A stretch of 64,000 nucleotides of DNA from Acanthosoma haemorrhoidale. Lineage: Eukaryota > Arthropoda > Insecta > Hemiptera > Acanthosomatidae. Numbering within the stretch: position 1 is the first letter of the stretch; each line of letters starts with the position of its first letter. The translations under genes were made by a program, and so were the position numbers. The stretch lies in NCBI GenBank assembly GCA_930367205.1, contig OV884011.1:166853226-166917225 (forward strand), in the 5' to 3' direction. Below the pieces are notes generated by a model. The model saw only the letters and a program-made list of their open reading frames with translations, searched no databases and was not told the origin of the DNA. Of this stretch, positions 43,753 through 64,000 are shown in pieces.

Positions 43753-44326
43753 GCCCCATTGTTGGGCGCCATATCTTTAATTTACTTATTAAAAAAAAAG
43801 TTAATTAACCTTATAATTTATTAAATCTCAGGAGGTCCTTGACAGCCAAATATTTACAAGAAAGAAAAAGAAAAATTTAATACATATAAAGTTTTGTAGT
43901 TGTTAACAAATTTTTCATCAAATTCTTGCCTTGCTCTATCCAAGTATTGAGTTTTGTGATCGTGATTCTCCAAATACAATGCTGCCTCAATGGCCTCCTG
44001 TAGACTCCGCTAATATGCAAATGAGAGGTTATATGTAGAAATAATAAGTACAAATTACAAGATTAAACAATGTATGAAGGCCCTCATGTCAAATATGTTT
44101 GACTAGCCAGACTGGAACAAATCTTCATCAATATCTTTCTTCTCAAACAATTCCAAAATCTGACAAACTCGCATTTATAGCATCTCTAAACAACTGCAGT
44201 CCCAGCATTCCTATAACTGTTCCAATTACTCACATACTTCTTCTGCTGCTACAATCACTTGTTTTGGATCTAAACGTTTAATAATTTATTTTATATAATA
44301 AAATAATCCTTAAAAATAACATTACA
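43753..44326 (-). mobile_element. LTR copy C with primer binding site, minus strand
   Basis: On the minus strand the LTR starts TGTAATG at 44326 and shares with copies A and B the GTAGCAGCAGAAGAAGTA region, TGCAGTTGTTTAGAGATGCTATAAATG, the GAGGGCCTTCAT region, GGAGTCTACAGGAGGCCATT and the TTAATAAATT poly(A) region. Directly after its 3' part comes TGGCGCCCAACAATGGGG (43754-43771). This is a near match to the primer binding site complementary to the 3' end of tRNA-Lys used by many LTR retroelements. That identifies this family as LTR retrotransposon DNA and this copy as a 5' LTR with a stub of leader. The internal genes are gone. Confidence 0.7.
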
Positions 44327-44479
44327 ATAAAGTGATTGATTATATATAATCCTGTAACTTTGCAATCTGGAATATTTATTAATTTGAATCAGTGGGTACG
44401 TACCGTTTCGCCTTTAAAGGCATCTTAAGGGCTAAATTTTAACTACAGTATTATATGTACATATAATCAATCACCGTAT
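44327..44479. repeat. Loop between head-to-head LTR copies
   Basis: The 153-bp spacer has inverted ends beyond the LTR limits: TGATTGATTATATATAAT after copy C and ACATATAATCAATCA before copy D. The palindrome therefore includes flanking DNA, not just the LTRs. Confidence 0.5.
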
Positions 44480-44790
44480 TGTAATGATATTTTTAAGAAG
44501 GATTATTTTATTACATGAAGTATTAAATAATATAGTATAAAAGTTTAAATTCAAAATAGTGAATGTAACAGCAGGAAGTATGTGAGTAATTAGAACAGCT
44601 AAGAGGAATGTGTACTGCAGTTGTTTAGAGATGCTATAAATGAGAGGTTGTCAGTTTTTGGAATTGTTTGAGAAGGGAGATATTAATGAGGATTTGTTCC
44701 AGTCGGAATGTTCAAACATATTTGACGTGATGGCCCTCACACATAATTCGTACTTATAACATCGTACCTCTCATTTCTTGGTATTATTAT
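44480..44790 (+). mobile_element. LTR copy D, 3'-truncated
   Basis: This copy starts TGTAATGATATTTTTAAG and follows copy B through GAATGTAACAGCAGGAAGTA, CTGCAGTTGTTTAGAGATG, CTATAAATGAGAGG and GGCCCTCACACA. It stops matching after CTTGGTATTA at about 44788, so about half of the LTR is missing. Confidence 0.65.
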
Positions 44791-45555
44791 TATTTTAATA
44801 AAAAGTTCTGCAGCCGATAACTAATAAACTAGATTTGTGTCCATAAATTTATTTACAAGCAATGTCCAACATCTATTATTATTCTGTAGCTATGACAACT
44901 TCAATTTTTGACCAGAGCTTACTTATTCATAAAAAAGATCAAATAATTTTTTATTTTCTTTCTTTGATCTTTTGATCAAAACCAGAAACAATTGTTTCGA
45001 AAAAATACAATATTAACCCTAGAAAAGTTTCAAATCAAAATCATTTTTCCGCCCAACAAGATACCTTTAGCCTCCCCCCCCCCTTCATACACAATATGTT
45101 TTAAACTACTGGGATTCATATCTTTTTAATGTTGCTTATGTGGTTATACAGTGAGTGGCTCGACAAAGAATCCATCAACATCAATGAAATATACCAACAA
45201 CTTTGTATCAATTGAGGTATATGTTTGCACTGCTCATTCATTTCTGTCTCAAAAAATCTAGCAAAGAAAATAATAATTGAAAATATTTTATTTTTATTAT
45301 AACTAAAAAGAACATTTACAAATGAAATGGTAATTGGAAAACTAAAGTCATAAACTTCAGAATTGAATTTTTGATGAAACATATAATTAAAATTATACAA
45401 ATTTTAAGTTCATTTCCTAATTAAATTGAAGACAAAATTAGGATAAATAATATAAAATTTAATATTTTTTTAATAGTAGTGAGTAATTTTTACATATGAA
45501 CAGCCTATTCTAATATTCTACAAGTCAGTAAAATAGATAAAACTATTAAAATTGA
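44791..45555. other. Spacer downstream of the ZNF318-like gene
   Basis: AT-rich with an eleven-C run near 45070. No gene recognised. The 3' UTR of the minus-strand gene should lie in 45100-45555. Confidence 0.35.
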
Positions 45556-63113
<17,558 letters not shown>

Positions 63114-64000
63114 CTAAAATAAAACATTAAGCTTAATATTGTGATTGGCTTAGAAGTAAACAAATCAACAATTATAATAAAATTTAAAATAAATATTATG
63201 GGTAATATGAGTCATATCTTATAAGATTATTTACAACAGCTAGTGCAAATTAACGCTCTTTTTTAAGATCAGAAGTTAACTGTCAATAAAACTGATAGGA
63301 GATATTTCATTGGTAATCTTATTAAAATTAAGATTTACTGTAAATTAAATTGTTTTTACAAGTGGACATTACACTCCCCTATACTGCAAGAGATATGTTG
63401 TTCAAAAGTATCCCACAATACCAATCTATGTCATATAATGTAGTGAGTGAAAACAATTGCTTTCTATATAATTGATATAATAAATACTGTCTGTTCATAA
63501 ATTGTACGGTCTGTGATTAAACTAAACGAGTCGAAACAAGGCCCGAGTTGCAACTTGATTAGAAAATAGTACATTACTGTTAGTTAATATGAACAAGATA
63601 TATTTAGTTTCTACAATTTAATAACTTAATCAAGCGTATCTGTATGTATAATGAGCTTTCGGAGCCAAGGTTTGATGGAGCCCTGAGCAGTTTACCATTA
63701 ATTAATGTCTAAGGCTATAGATTCTGACATGTATTCTCCCTATTAAATACTAATGTTTGAAATTCACACTGATACTGTTTAGCAAAAACCAAAAATGTTG
63801 CTTAATTGTTGACAGGAAATTTTATCTTATTTTTGACCAATAAACAGATGGTGGAGCGCTGACATAAAATTCAAACTTTTTTTTTAAAGAATCGAAAATG
63901 GGCTAACTCAACAATAAACAAATGTTAAAATGTAAACTTTAGTGCAATAATTAATCATAGGGCAAAATGGACGTCAATAAGTCCTGTTTAACTAAACAGC
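63114..64000 (-). other. Upstream intron of the ZNF318-like gene, window edge
   Basis: The acceptor ATTTTAG before 63113 is in phase 2, so the gene continues to the right. I see no further exon in the remaining 0.9 kb. Confidence 0.45.

Overview
The window is AT-rich eukaryotic DNA with long introns, consensus GT/AG splice sites, and many transposon remnants of kinds common in insects (Ty3/Gypsy LTR elements, Jockey- and R1-like LINEs, piggyBac, Tc1). Together with the gene set this indicates an insect nuclear genome. A transposon-rich hemipteran is my guess, but the sequence does not prove it. All gene models were assembled by eye, by joining exons whose splice sites and reading phases agree.

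Layout, left to right. (1) 1-7.0 kb: the 3' end of an EF-hand gene of MCFD2 type on the + strand, with two phase-compatible candidate terminal exons (1472-1689 and 6857-6990) separated by an LTR insertion. (2) 7.45-11.85 kb, minus strand: a complete five-exon gene for a 15-finger C2H2 zinc-finger protein (524 aa). (3) 12.3-15.1 kb: a frameshifted MADF-domain ORF, then a Gypsy remnant abutting a dead R1-like LINE. (4) 16.6-21.1 kb, + strand: a seven-exon coiled-coil protein (about 627 aa) that I cannot assign to a family. (5) 22.2-23.2 kb: a Jockey-like LINE 3' end. (6) 24.76-43.27 kb, + strand: a complete 14-exon DDX41/Abstrakt DEAD-box helicase gene (613 aa). Its 7.9-kb second intron holds an intact, intronless TRPML/mucolipin channel gene on the opposite strand and a Tc1 remnant. 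Later introns hold a GC-rich tandem-repeat block and a solo LTR carrying a nested LINE insertion. (7) 43.75-44.8 kb: two copies of the same LTR family head to head, one with a tRNA-Lys-type primer binding site. (8) 45.56-63.1 kb, minus strand: ten 3' exons (1,155 codons seen) of a ZNF318-like protein with two matrin-type zinc fingers; its 5' end is beyond the right edge. One of its introns contains a 2.67-kb piggyBac element with matching ends and TTAA on both sides, but with a broken transposase.

The host genes do not form a pathway. DDX41 and the ZNF318-like protein are nuclear RNA or chromatin factors, the MCFD2-like protein is an ER-Golgi cargo cofactor, and mucolipin is a lysosomal cation channel. 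I found no clearly new biological system. The most notable structures are the mucolipin gene nested in DDX41, the alternative EF-hand exons, and the datable nested transposon insertions.
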